A DNA stretch of 64,000 nt from Chitinophagales bacterium (GTDB lineage Bacteria > Bacteroidota > Bacteroidia > Chitinophagales > Chitinophagaceae): positions 1-64,000 of the forward strand of contig JAIXKI010000004.1 in the NCBI GenBank assembly GCA_026936105.1. The letters run 5' to 3'. This document shows, piece by piece, positions 54,312 to 62,451 of the stretch. The notes below the pieces were generated by a model. The model was given only the letters and a program-made list of their open reading frames with translations. It was not told where the DNA came from and did not search any database. Each line of letters begins with the position of its first letter. The first letter of the stretch is position 1. The position numbers and the translations under genes were made by a program.

Positions 54312-55115
54312 TCATTGGGCAAACTGGATTTCGTATAAGTTAGGCCATAGCTTTCCGGTGACGTATATCTTTTTTGTAGCCTGATCGTATGCGATCCCGT
54401 TAGGAACATCTGCTTCGGGATCTTTGGCCTTCACCCGGTTCCACATGTCATTCAGATCAGCCTTGGCTACCACTTTACCACTGGCAGGATCAATCTTAAG
54501 GATATAAGGATACTGCCATTGATTCGCATACACGAAGCCATCTATATATTCCAGTTCGTTTAAATTATGAGTGAGGCTGCCTCCTTCGGTCACTGCCTGT
54601 GTTCTTAATAATTTAAAAGTGGAAGGATCATAATAATAAAGATTGCTGGAGCCATCACTTACAATCAGTTCCTTTCCATCGGTAGTAATTCCCCATCCTT
54701 CGGTATTGATGGGAAATTCTTTTACTTTTTTAAAATCTTTCAGCGTATAGACAAATACGATTTTGCTTTTCCAGGTAAGCTGATATATGGTATCGTTTAA
54801 AATGGTTATTCCTTCTCCGAAATATTTCTTCCGGTCAATAGCGGCCACTTTTTGCCCTTTCCCGGTAGCAAGGTCCACTTTAATGATCTCATTGGCATTA
54901 TCTGCTTCGCCGCCCGTACTTTCATACATTACACCTTTATAAATCAACAGTCCCTGGGTAAAAGAAGAGGTATCGTGGGGGTAACTGTTGACTATGGAGT
55001 AGCTGAGATTTTTCGGTTGATCAGCCTGTGTTATTTTATTCTCATTCCCATTATCTCTGTTGTTATTGCAGGCAATAAAGGCCAAGATCATTATAAAAGA
55101 AAGGAAATATCGCAT
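54312..55115 (-). CDS. Glutaminyl-peptide cyclotransferase, lipoprotein
   Basis: A 267-residue plant-type (PF05096-like) glutaminyl cyclase making N-terminal pyroglutamate. The lipobox Cys16 in AFIAC places it as a lipid-anchored periplasmic protein. The five-bladed propeller shows YPHDTSSFTQGLLIYKGVMYESTGG, FGEGITILNDTIYQLTWKS and LNELEYIDGFVYANQW, which are characteristic. In Bacteroidota pyroglutamate formation follows the cleavage of secreted proteins, consistent with T9SS exporters here. Confidence 0.93.
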   Translation of the reverse strand: MRYFLSFIMILAFIACNNNRDNGNENKITQADQPKNLSYSIVNSYPHDTSSFTQGLLIYKGVMYESTGGEADNANEIIKVDLATGKGQKVAAIDRKKYFGEGITILNDTIYQLTWKSKIVFVYTLKDFKKVKEFPINTEGWGITTDGKELIVSDGSSNLYYYDPSTFKLLRTQAVTEGGSLTHNLNELEYIDGFVYANQWQYPYILKIDPASGKVVAKADLNDMWNRVKAKDPEADVPNGIAYDQATKKIYVTGKLWPNLYEIQFAQ

Positions 55116-55397
55116 TGATTACTATTCTTTTTTACAAAATTAAGCGCTGAAGATCATGTAACCTGTTAAATCTCAAAAAACTATACTTGCCTGAAATACT
55201 TACTCAGGGATTATGAATCCTCAATTTTGCATATTATATTTGAAACTGTTGGACCACCTTATCTTCCCCGAAATATAGTTTTTATCCGTATCCAGGAAAT
55301 ACTCCTTTTATTCTCCTTTATCCTTTTCATATTCCAAGTCCTCAAAAACCCATGGCTTTAAAGTCAATGGCCATGCCACTGCTTAATATCTGGAATT

Positions 55398-56654
55398 ATG
55401 AAAATCGGGATCGTACTGGTATTGTTTATTGCATTATTTGCAAGCGGGACTTCAGCGCAGCAAAGATGTTCTTCCGCTGAATATCAAAAGGCTCAGTTAT
55501 TGAACGATCCATCACTTCAGAATAAAGTAAAAGCAAACGAAAGTTTTACGAAGAATGCTATCAAAAGATTGCGCAATGTCCGTGCAAAACTGGATGGAAG
55601 TTATGTGATCCGCATACCGGTGGTAGTACATATTCTTTACCACGATCAGAGTGATGATGTAAGTGACAGCAGGGTAATGGAACAAATTGATGCCCTGAAC
55701 AGGGATTACAGAAGGTTGAATGCCGATACAACGAATACCCCCAATCGTTTTAAACCATTCGCTGCAGATTGCAATATTGAATTTCATCTCGCCACTTCGG
55801 ACCCCCATCAACGATATACGAACGGGATTGTAAGAAAATACACACCCATAAAGACCTGGGAAGAAGATGATCAAATGAAATTCTCGTCATCTTACGGCGA
55901 TGATGCCTGGGATGCTGACAGCTATCTCAATATCTGGGTTTGCAACATCAACAGCGTATTAGGATATTCAAGTTTTATGGGAGGACCCAAAAATGTTGAT
56001 GGAGTGGTGATCAGCAATAGCGTGTTCGGGCAATCCGGAGTACTACCCAGCTACAGCAAGGGCCGTACTACGGTACATGAAGTGGGACACTGGCTGAGCC
56101 TGATACATATCTGGGGCGATACAGACTGCGGTGATGATCAGGTGGACGATACACCGAAGCAAAGCACATATACTGTCGGCTGTCCTTCGGGAGTTAAAGT
56201 TTCCTGCGATAACGGGCCGGACGGAAACATGTACATGAACTATATGGATTTCACTTATGACGCCTGCATGAATATGTTCACCTATGGTCAGAAAGAAAGG
56301 ATGAGAGTCCAGTTTGAACCCGGAGGATCCCGTTATTCCATTCTTTTTTCAAAAGGGCTTGATGAACCTTTGTATTATGAAGTTCCGGTTCCCGATCGCC
56401 CACCCACATGGTTGCATCCGCAGGTATTCCCTAATCCTGCAACCAATGAGATTACACTCGATCTGTCTTATGATTCACGGTGGATAGGAAAAACAGTCAA
56501 TCTGGTAAATCTCCAGGGACAAACCATAAAAAGCATCGTGGTCAATTCCAGGATCCAAAAAATTGATATCAGTAAATTTTCCGGTGGTATTTATTTTCTC
56601 TCTGCCCGCAGAAGCGATGGCGAGATCATCCGGGAAAAATTTGTTAAGCAATAA
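55398..56654 (+). CDS. M43-family (pappalysin) zinc metalloprotease, T9SS-secreted
   Basis: A 418-residue secreted protease with a signal peptide (KIGIVLVLFIALFASGTSAQ), a short pro-region and a metzincin catalytic domain. Zinc ligands His227, His231 and His237 with Glu228 lie in HEVGHWLSLIH, and the Met-turn in MNYMDFTYDACMNMF. The C-terminal about 75 residues (VFPNPATNEITLDLS to IIREKFVKQ) form a type A sorting domain for type IX secretion. It should act outside the cell on peptides or proteins. The 280 bases before it are AT-rich, with no clear promoter. Confidence 0.94.
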   Translation: MKIGIVLVLFIALFASGTSAQQRCSSAEYQKAQLLNDPSLQNKVKANESFTKNAIKRLRNVRAKLDGSYVIRIPVVVHILYHDQSDDVSDSRVMEQIDALNRDYRRLNADTTNTPNRFKPFAADCNIEFHLATSDPHQRYTNGIVRKYTPIKTWEEDDQMKFSSSYGDDAWDADSYLNIWVCNINSVLGYSSFMGGPKNVDGVVISNSVFGQSGVLPSYSKGRTTVHEVGHWLSLIHIWGDTDCGDDQVDDTPKQSTYTVGCPSGVKVSCDNGPDGNMYMNYMDFTYDACMNMFTYGQKERMRVQFEPGGSRYSILFSKGLDEPLYYEVPVPDRPPTWLHPQVFPNPATNEITLDLSYDSRWIGKTVNLVNLQGQTIKSIVVNSRIQKIDISKFSGGIYFLSARRSDGEIIREKFVKQ

Positions 56655-56661
56655 GAAAGCC

Positions 56662-57378
56662 TCAGAACATTATGCCAACAGCTATACCCAATCTGAATCC
56701 GGGCAATAATCCTTTATAATCTGAAGTCACAGTCCTGTTGTTACGGTCTATCTCAAAATTTACTTTCTTTCCTATTACGGGAACCTTGTCCAGGAAATCC
56801 CTGACCTTGTCTTCGGCATCGGCAGCCTGGGCATTATCCCAGGGAATGGTATTGGTAACCTCCACCGATTTAAAATTCATTTGAGAAGTGTTGAGTTCCG
56901 GCCCTAAAAAATAAAAATCAACAACGATAAATTTTGCAATGGTGAATTGAACACCCGATTGGATCCCTATACCATTTGCCCTGTAGTCCCCGTTGAAATT
57001 CATCACAACCGGATCGTTATCCAGCGTGGTATTTCCCACTCCGGACAGTTCGAATTTTACATTTTTATAGTAAGGCTGAATATAATAACCACGCATCCTC
57101 CTTTTGGAAAAATAGATGCGGTAGCCTGCCAGAAATGAGGTTGCCTTAACATCAAAATCAGCATCCTTGTCATCAAATTTTGGAGTGTAGTTTTTGGGAG
57201 AGGGTATTCCTACTTTAACATTGATTGAACTATGCCTGCCAACACCATATTCACCAAGCAGGCTTACGTTCCCGGCAAATAATCCCGATGGGGCCCATTT
57301 GACGGCCAGTTTCTGTTGTGCATTTATTGACAATGAGAGGCTTAGTGCCGCTAGTATGAAAAGGGTGATCTTTTTCAT
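56662..57378 (-). CDS. DUF3575-like outer-membrane protein
   Basis: A 238-residue protein with a signal peptide (KKITLFILAALSLSLSINAQ) and a small barrel of amphipathic strands (AVKWAPSGLFAGNVSLLGEYG, RGYYIQPYYKNVKFELSG, FRLGIAVGIMF). It resembles the DUF3575 family of outer-membrane proteins. It is convergent with the M43 protease, eight bases apart. Confidence 0.8.
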   Translation of the reverse strand: MKKITLFILAALSLSLSINAQQKLAVKWAPSGLFAGNVSLLGEYGVGRHSSINVKVGIPSPKNYTPKFDDKDADFDVKATSFLAGYRIYFSKRRMRGYYIQPYYKNVKFELSGVGNTTLDNDPVVMNFNGDYRANGIGIQSGVQFTIAKFIVVDFYFLGPELNTSQMNFKSVEVTNTIPWDNAQAADAEDKVRDFLDKVPVIGKKVNFEIDRNNRTVTSDYKGLLPGFRLGIAVGIMF

Positions 57379-57443
57379 AAATAGAAGATTTAAACCGTAA
57401 AACGAAATTCTATCTCAAATAGTATATCGCTAAGAGTTTACTA

Positions 57444-57472
57444 ATAAAAAAAGCGCCTGAACCTCAGGCACT
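57444..57472 (-). terminator. lpdA terminator
   Basis: AGTGCCTGA pairs with TCAGGCGCT (57452-57460 and 57464-57472, one G-U) around a 3-base loop and runs into TTTTTTTATT on the minus strand, 29 bases after the lpdA stop. Confidence 0.85.
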
Positions 57473-57501
57473 TTCCCAATTTTGTGAACCAATTTTTTTA
57501 A

Positions 57502-58905
57502 TCAGAGGTGGATAGCCTCGCCATAAGCCACTTCTATCGCATCTTTTACGCTTTCGCTGATGGTGGGATGCGGATGAATGCTATCCAGCACTTCCTGATA
57601 AGTAGTCTCAAGTTTTCTTGCAGTTACGGTTTGAATAATAATCTCTGTGACATTATAACCGATCATGTGCGTGCCCAGCCATTCACCGTACTTGGCATCG
57701 AAGATCACTTTAATGAAACCTTCGTTGTGTCCGGCTGCAGAGGCTTTACCACTTGCACTCAATGGGAACTTGCCGACCTTAATATCGTAACCGGCATCTT
57801 TTGCCTGCTTTTCCGTATAGCCAACAGAGGCTATTTCAGGGAAGCAATAAGTACATCCCGGTACATTGCCATAGTCTAATGTCTCAGGCTTATGGTTATA
57901 TTTTTTCTCGTTATATGCGATGTTCTCAACACAAATAATACCTTCTTTGGATGCCACATGCGCCAGTGCCTGGCCCGGGGCACAATCACCAATAGCATAA
58001 ATGCCGGGTACATTGGTCTGGTAAAATTTGTCAACCAGTATCTTCCCTTTTTCAGTTTTGATACCCAGTTCTTCAAGGCCGATGCCTTCAATATTGGCGC
58101 TTACACCGACGGCACTTAATAAAATATCCGCTTCAAGAGTAACTTCTCCTTCGGGAGTCTTCACTTTTGCTTTTACTCCATTACCGGAAGTATTCACTGA
58201 AGTAACTTCACTCCCGGTCATAATGGCGATACCCTGCTTTTTGAAATTCTTTTCCAGCTCTTTGCTCACTTCCTCATCTTCCACCGGTACTACACGGGGT
58301 AAAAATTCAACTATGGTGACTTTTGTTCCGAGGCTGTTGTAGAAGTATCCGAATTCAACACCTATGGCGCCGCTTCCGACAATGATCATACTTTTCGGCT
58401 GGGTGGGTAGCGCCAATGCTTCACGATAGCCAATGATCTTTTTACCATCTATTTTCATGGATGGTAATTCACGGCTTCTTCCGCCCGTCGCCACGATGAT
58501 ATGTTTTCCTTCCACTATCTTTTTACTTCCGTCTGCGGCGGTCACTTCCACCTGTCCTTTTGCTTTCAGTTTTCCAAATCCGTTTACGACGTCTATCTTG
58601 TTTTTTCTCATTAAAAACTGAACGCCCTTGCTCATTTTGTCCGCAACGGCACGGCTTCTTTTTACAATGGCATTAAAATCGGGGGTACCGCTGGCCTCAA
58701 TACCAAAATCTTTTGAATGCTTGATATCTTCATAAACCTGGGCGCTTTTCAGGAGCGCCTTAGTTGGGATACAGCCCCAGTTCAGGCAGATACCTCCCAG
58801 TGTTTCCTTCTCAATGACTGCCGTTTTAAATCCTAATTGAGAAGCCCTGATGGCAGCCACATAGCCGCCCGGGCCGCTTCCAATTACTACTACATCGTAT
58901 GCCAT
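57502..58905 (-). CDS. lpdA: Dihydrolipoamide dehydrogenase (E3)
   Basis: A 467-residue flavoprotein reoxidising dihydrolipoate in the 2-oxo acid dehydrogenase and glycine cleavage complexes. FAD is bound at VIGSGPGGYVAA, the redox pair is Cys40/Cys45 in GGICLNWGCIPTK, NAD at IIVGSGAIGVEFGY, and the catalytic His446 with Glu451 lie in HPHPTISE. It stands alone between its promoter and terminator and could serve several complexes, including that of the E2 encoded at 42090. Confidence 0.96.
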   Translation of the reverse strand: MAYDVVVIGSGPGGYVAAIRASQLGFKTAVIEKETLGGICLNWGCIPTKALLKSAQVYEDIKHSKDFGIEASGTPDFNAIVKRSRAVADKMSKGVQFLMRKNKIDVVNGFGKLKAKGQVEVTAADGSKKIVEGKHIIVATGGRSRELPSMKIDGKKIIGYREALALPTQPKSMIIVGSGAIGVEFGYFYNSLGTKVTIVEFLPRVVPVEDEEVSKELEKNFKKQGIAIMTGSEVTSVNTSGNGVKAKVKTPEGEVTLEADILLSAVGVSANIEGIGLEELGIKTEKGKILVDKFYQTNVPGIYAIGDCAPGQALAHVASKEGIICVENIAYNEKKYNHKPETLDYGNVPGCTYCFPEIASVGYTEKQAKDAGYDIKVGKFPLSASGKASAAGHNEGFIKVIFDAKYGEWLGTHMIGYNVTEIIIQTVTARKLETTYQEVLDSIHPHPTISESVKDAIEVAYGEAIHL

Positions 58906-58950
58906 AAATTAATTTATTGTTTGAGTTAGAATAATTGCCGTTTGGGAGTG

Positions 58951-58982
58951 CGAAGCTACTTGAAAATGAACAATCCGCAAAA
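58951..58982 (-). promoter_or_regulatory. lpdA promoter
   Basis: TTTTG (58978-58982), 19 bases, TAGCTTCG (58951-58958; one mismatch to TAnnTTTG) on the minus strand, 46 bases before the lpdA ATG. The rest of the 300-base gap to rpmB is AT-rich and shows only the rpmB box. Confidence 0.55.
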
Positions 58983-59149
58983 GCAGGGATTTTGCTGAAC
59001 CGGAGTGGTGACTTGTTTGTAGAACCTGTTTATTATTGAATTCAGACAATTTTTCTTTTAAAATTCAGGAGCTTTATTTTTTATAGCCATGAACATGAAT
59101 TTCGTGGAAAAATCAATTAATTGTAATTCAGGTTTTGAGATTTTTCCCC

Positions 59150-59157
59150 TACCTTTG
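59150..59157 (+). promoter_or_regulatory. rpmB -7 box
   Basis: TACCTTTG followed by CGC, a perfect -7 match 49 bases before rpmB, in the form often seen before Bacteroidota ribosomal genes. The -33 element is weak. Confidence 0.55.
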
Positions 59158-59205
59158 CGCCCCGTCCTGATTATTCCGGGATGTTATTTTAAAAATTGAA
59201 CGATC

Positions 59206-59442
59206 ATGGCAAGAGTATGTCAGGTGACAGGTAAAAAACCGGTAGGCGGACACAAAGTGTCTCACTCCAATATAAAGACGAAGCGCAGGTTTCTGCCTAA
59301 TCTGAAAACAAAGCGTTATTACCTGGCTGAAGAAGACAAATGGATCACCCTGAAACTGACCGGTGACGGCATCCGCACCATCAACAAAAAGGGATTATAC
59401 AATGTGGTAAAAGAACTGAGAGCACAAGGTCAACATATCTGA
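59206..59442 (+). CDS. rpmB: 50S ribosomal protein L28
   Basis: A 78-residue ribosomal protein beginning MARVCQVTGKKPVGGHKVSHSNIKTK, with the conserved basic RRFLPNLKTKRYY. It lacks the zinc cysteines seen in some L28 paralogues (only one Cys), so a single, zinc-free form. First gene of the L28-L33-DUF4295 set, 15 bases before rpmG. Confidence 0.97.
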   Translation: MARVCQVTGKKPVGGHKVSHSNIKTKRRFLPNLKTKRYYLAEEDKWITLKLTGDGIRTINKKGLYNVVKELRAQGQHI

Positions 59443-59457
59443 TAAAACTTAAAGACA

Positions 59458-59640
59458 ATGGCAAAGAAAGGAAACAGGGTTCAGGTAATTTTAGAGTGCA
59501 CCGAGCATAAGAACAGTGGCAAGCCCGGTACCAGCCGCTATATCACTACCAAGAACAAAAAGAACAACCCTGAAAGACTGGAGTTGAAAAAATACAACCC
59601 CATTCTTAAGAAAATGACTGTTCATAAAGAAATTAAGTAG
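59458..59640 (+). CDS. rpmG: 50S ribosomal protein L33
   Basis: A 60-residue L33 ([27 protein letters not shown]). Of the zinc-ribbon cysteines only one remains, so this is a Cys-poor, zinc-independent form. It lies between rpmB and the DUF4295 gene, as is usual in Bacteroidota. Confidence 0.97.
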   Translation: MAKKGNRVQVILECTEHKNSGKPGTSRYITTKNKKNNPERLELKKYNPILKKMTVHKEIK

Positions 59641-59690
59641 TTCCGGTTGGTTTTTAAAAGGCCGGATTCAATCCGATAAATTAAAATATT

Positions 59691-59864
59691 ATGGCAAAAG
59701 CAGCTAAAACGGCGATCAAATCGAAAGATGCAAGGGCAGCAGCCGAAGCAAAGAACTGGAGTAAGGTCATTAAAGCCGTACGCAGCCCCAAAACAGGAGC
59801 TTACACTTTTAAAGAACAAATAGTTCATAAAGACAAAGTGAAGGATTTCCTGTCGCAGAAATAA
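59691..59864 (+). CDS. DUF4295 protein
   Basis: A 57-residue basic protein starting MAKAAKTAIKSKDARAAAEA and ending KEQIVHKDKVKDFLSQK, too short for common ORF filters. It is the conserved small partner after L28-L33 in Bacteroidota; it probably binds rRNA or the ribosome, but its role is unknown. About 50 bases separate it from rpmG. Confidence 0.9.
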   Translation: MAKAAKTAIKSKDARAAAEAKNWSKVIKAVRSPKTGAYTFKEQIVHKDKVKDFLSQK

Positions 59865-59996
59865 ATGGCCGCAAAATTTTTTTAAAAGCTGTTCGTCTCA
59901 GGCGGATAGCTTTTTTTGTTTTTTTGAATGGCCAGTCCGGAAGAAGGAAATTCTGTTATGCCTGTTTTATTTTTGACTTCTTACTTTTGAACGCTC

Positions 59997-60959
59997 ATGG
60001 GAATATTCAATAAACTTTTCGGGAAAAAAGAAAAGGAAAGCCTGGAACATGGATTGGAAAAGACCCGCCAGGGTTTCTTTTCAAAGATCACCAAGGCGAT
60101 CACCGGGAAAAGCACTATAGATGATGAAGTGCTGGACAACCTGGAAGAAGCTTTGGTAGGCGCCGATGTGGGTGTGGAAACAACGGTCAGGATCATTGAT
60201 AAGATTGAAAAACGGGTAGCCAAAGACAAATACCTGAATACTTCCGAACTCAATAAAATACTTCAGCAGGAAATTGAAAGCATCCTGGTGGAAGCGCCGC
60301 AGGATAATACTTATTCTTTTCAGTCAGAATTGCCGGCAAAGCCTTATGTGATCCTGGTGGTGGGGGTGAATGGTGTTGGAAAAACGACTACGATCGGGAA
60401 ACTGGCTTACAATTTTAAGAATGCAGGCAAGTCTGTTCTTCTCGGGGCGGCAGACACTTTTCGTGCCGCAGCAGTGGATCAGTTGACGATCTGGAGCGAA
60501 AGGGTGGGAGTGCCGATAGTAAAACAATCCATGGGCTCCGATCCTGCAGCGGTAGCATTTGATACAGTGCAGAGCGCAGTAAGCAAACAGACGGATGTAG
60601 TGTTGATAGACACAGCAGGAAGGTTGCATAACAAAGCCCATTTGATGGATGAATTGAGTAAGATAAAAAGAGTCATTCAGAAAGTGATACCCGATGCGCC
60701 TCATGAAGTAATGCTGGTATTGGATGGAAGCACCGGACAAAATGCTTTGGAGCAGGCAAAACATTTTACTGCAGCTACCGATGTTTCGGCATTGGCCATT
60801 ACAAAACTGGATGGCACGGCAAAAGGCGGAGTGGTTTTAGCTATTGCCGATCAGTTCAGGATCCCTGTGAAGTTCATTGGTGTAGGAGAAAAGATGGAAG
60901 ACCTGCTGGTTTTTGACAAGCATGAATTTGTTGATTCGTTGTTTAGTTTGGGTAGTTAA
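59997..60959 (+). CDS. ftsY: Signal recognition particle receptor FtsY
   Basis: A 320-residue SRP GTPase that docks ribosome-SRP complexes at the membrane. The short N-domain precedes the G-domain with G1 VGVNGVGKTTTIGKLA, DTFRAAAVDQL, G3 DTAGRLHNKAHLM, G4 TKLDGTAKGG and the closing GVGEKMEDL. The long acidic A-domain of the E. coli protein is missing; membrane binding must use the short amphipathic start MGIFNKLFGKKEKESLE. Confidence 0.96.
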   Translation: MGIFNKLFGKKEKESLEHGLEKTRQGFFSKITKAITGKSTIDDEVLDNLEEALVGADVGVETTVRIIDKIEKRVAKDKYLNTSELNKILQQEIESILVEAPQDNTYSFQSELPAKPYVILVVGVNGVGKTTTIGKLAYNFKNAGKSVLLGAADTFRAAAVDQLTIWSERVGVPIVKQSMGSDPAAVAFDTVQSAVSKQTDVVLIDTAGRLHNKAHLMDELSKIKRVIQKVIPDAPHEVMLVLDGSTGQNALEQAKHFTAATDVSALAITKLDGTAKGGVVLAIADQFRIPVKFIGVGEKMEDLLVFDKHEFVDSLFSLGS

Positions 60960-60970
60960 ATTGTTTAATT

Positions 60971-61014
60971 GTTTTATGGTTTGATTGTTATAGAAAAGTG
61001 GGTAACCATAAAAC
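60971..61014. promoter_or_regulatory. Inverted repeat between ftsY and rimO
   Basis: GTTTTATGGTT and AACCATAAAAC, perfect 11-base arms, with a 22-base loop. A second, shorter copy of ACCAT follows. No T-run; possible operator or mRNA structure. Confidence 0.4.
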
Positions 61015-61044
61015 CATATAACCATGAAGCCCTAAAAAATAACA

Positions 61045-62352
61045 ATGCGAAGTAAAAAAATATATAAGGACAAGATTAATATTATCACACTGGGCTGCAG
61101 CAAAAACCTTGTGGACAGTGAGGTATTAAGCGGACAGTTGAAAGCAAATGATTTTGATGTGGTTCATGAGAATAAAAAACTTGACCATAAAATTGTGGTG
61201 GTAAATACCTGTGGTTTCATTGGCAGGGCAAAAGAGGAATCCATTCAAACAATACTAGAGCAGGTGGAATTAAAGCAAAGAGGGAAATTAGAAAAAGTGT
61301 ATGTGACCGGATGCCTGAGCCACCGGTACAAAGAAGATCTTGAAAAAGAGATTCCCGAAGTGGATGCCTGGTTCGGCACCAACGAGCTTTCTTCCATGCT
61401 CAAACAGTTTGATGCTGACTACAAAAAGGAATTAGTCGGTGAAAGATTTCTTTCCACTCCGAAGCACTATGCTTACCTGAAAATTTCCGAAGGATGTAAC
61501 CGAACCTGTGCTTTTTGCGCCATCCCTTTGATGAGAGGCGGCCATACCAGTAAAACTATGGAAGAGATCGTCAGAGAAGCAGAAGTGCTGGTGCAGCAGG
61601 GCGTAAAAGAAATAATACTGATAGCCCAGGAACTCACGTATTACGGGTTGGATATTTATAAAAAGAGAATGCTGGCTGATTTGCTTCAGCGATTGGCAGA
61701 TGTAAAAGGGTTGGAATGGATAAGATTGCATTATGCCTATCCTTCAAAGTTCCCGTTGGAGATATTGGACATAATACGTGAAAGAGAGAATATCTGTAAT
61801 TACCTGGACATACCGGTGCAGCATGCTGCTGATAATATTTTGAATTCCATGAGGAGGCAGATCACCCGCACTGAAATGGAAGAATTGTTTGCCACAATCC
61901 GTGAAAAAATACCCGGTGCTTGTTTGCGCACCACACTCATTGCAGGATTTCCGGGAGAGACTCCTGATGATGTGGAAGAGTTAAAAGAATTCTTGCGCCG
62001 CCAGCGATTTGACCGGGTGGGCATTTTCACTTATTCACACGAAGAAGATACAGCCGCTTACCAGATGGAAGATAATATTCCTCAAGAGGAAAAAGAAAGA
62101 AGAGCGGAAGATATAATGGAAGTGCAGCAGCAGATCTCGTTCGAAAAAAATCTGGAAAATGTAGGCAAGACCTTCAAAGTGCTTATTGATAAAAGAGAAG
62201 CAGGCCGTTATATTGGCCGTACCGAATTCGATAGTGTGGAAGTGGATAATGAAGTGGTGATAAGGTCTGAGCAGAAACTACGCATCGGTGAATTCGTACA
62301 GGTAAAAATTATCAAAGCCTATGACTACGACCTGGAAGGAGAAGTGGTATAG
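61045..62352 (+). CDS. rimO: Ribosomal protein S12 methylthiotransferase RimO
   Basis: A 435-residue radical-SAM enzyme adding a methylthio group to an Asp of S12. The N-terminal UPF0004 domain begins IITLGCSKNLVDSE with a cluster cysteine; further cysteines lie in NTCGF and TGCLS. The radical-SAM motif is CNRTCAFCAIP, and GFPGETPDD follows. A TRAM domain closes the protein (KVLIDKREAGRYIGRTEFDS). The TLGCSKNLVDSE pattern separates RimO from MiaB. Confidence 0.95.
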   Translation: MRSKKIYKDKINIITLGCSKNLVDSEVLSGQLKANDFDVVHENKKLDHKIVVVNTCGFIGRAKEESIQTILEQVELKQRGKLEKVYVTGCLSHRYKEDLEKEIPEVDAWFGTNELSSMLKQFDADYKKELVGERFLSTPKHYAYLKISEGCNRTCAFCAIPLMRGGHTSKTMEEIVREAEVLVQQGVKEIILIAQELTYYGLDIYKKRMLADLLQRLADVKGLEWIRLHYAYPSKFPLEILDIIRERENICNYLDIPVQHAADNILNSMRRQITRTEMEELFATIREKIPGACLRTTLIAGFPGETPDDVEELKEFLRRQRFDRVGIFTYSHEEDTAAYQMEDNIPQEEKERRAEDIMEVQQQISFEKNLENVGKTFKVLIDKREAGRYIGRTEFDSVEVDNEVVIRSEQKLRIGEFVQVKIIKAYDYDLEGEVV

Positions 62353-62451
62353 TTTTCACTTCTGCTGACCTGAAATTTTCCCTTGTAAAGATCACCTGCG
62401 AACATTGCGCCTTAAAAATCGCTTACCTTTAATTGAGATAAGCATTTTGAT

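Noticed and set aside
55116-55397. Possible regulatory RNA or gene before the M43 protease
   Set aside because: Only weak CATGGC/GCCATG repeats are visible near 55350; no convincing promoter, ORF or terminator.
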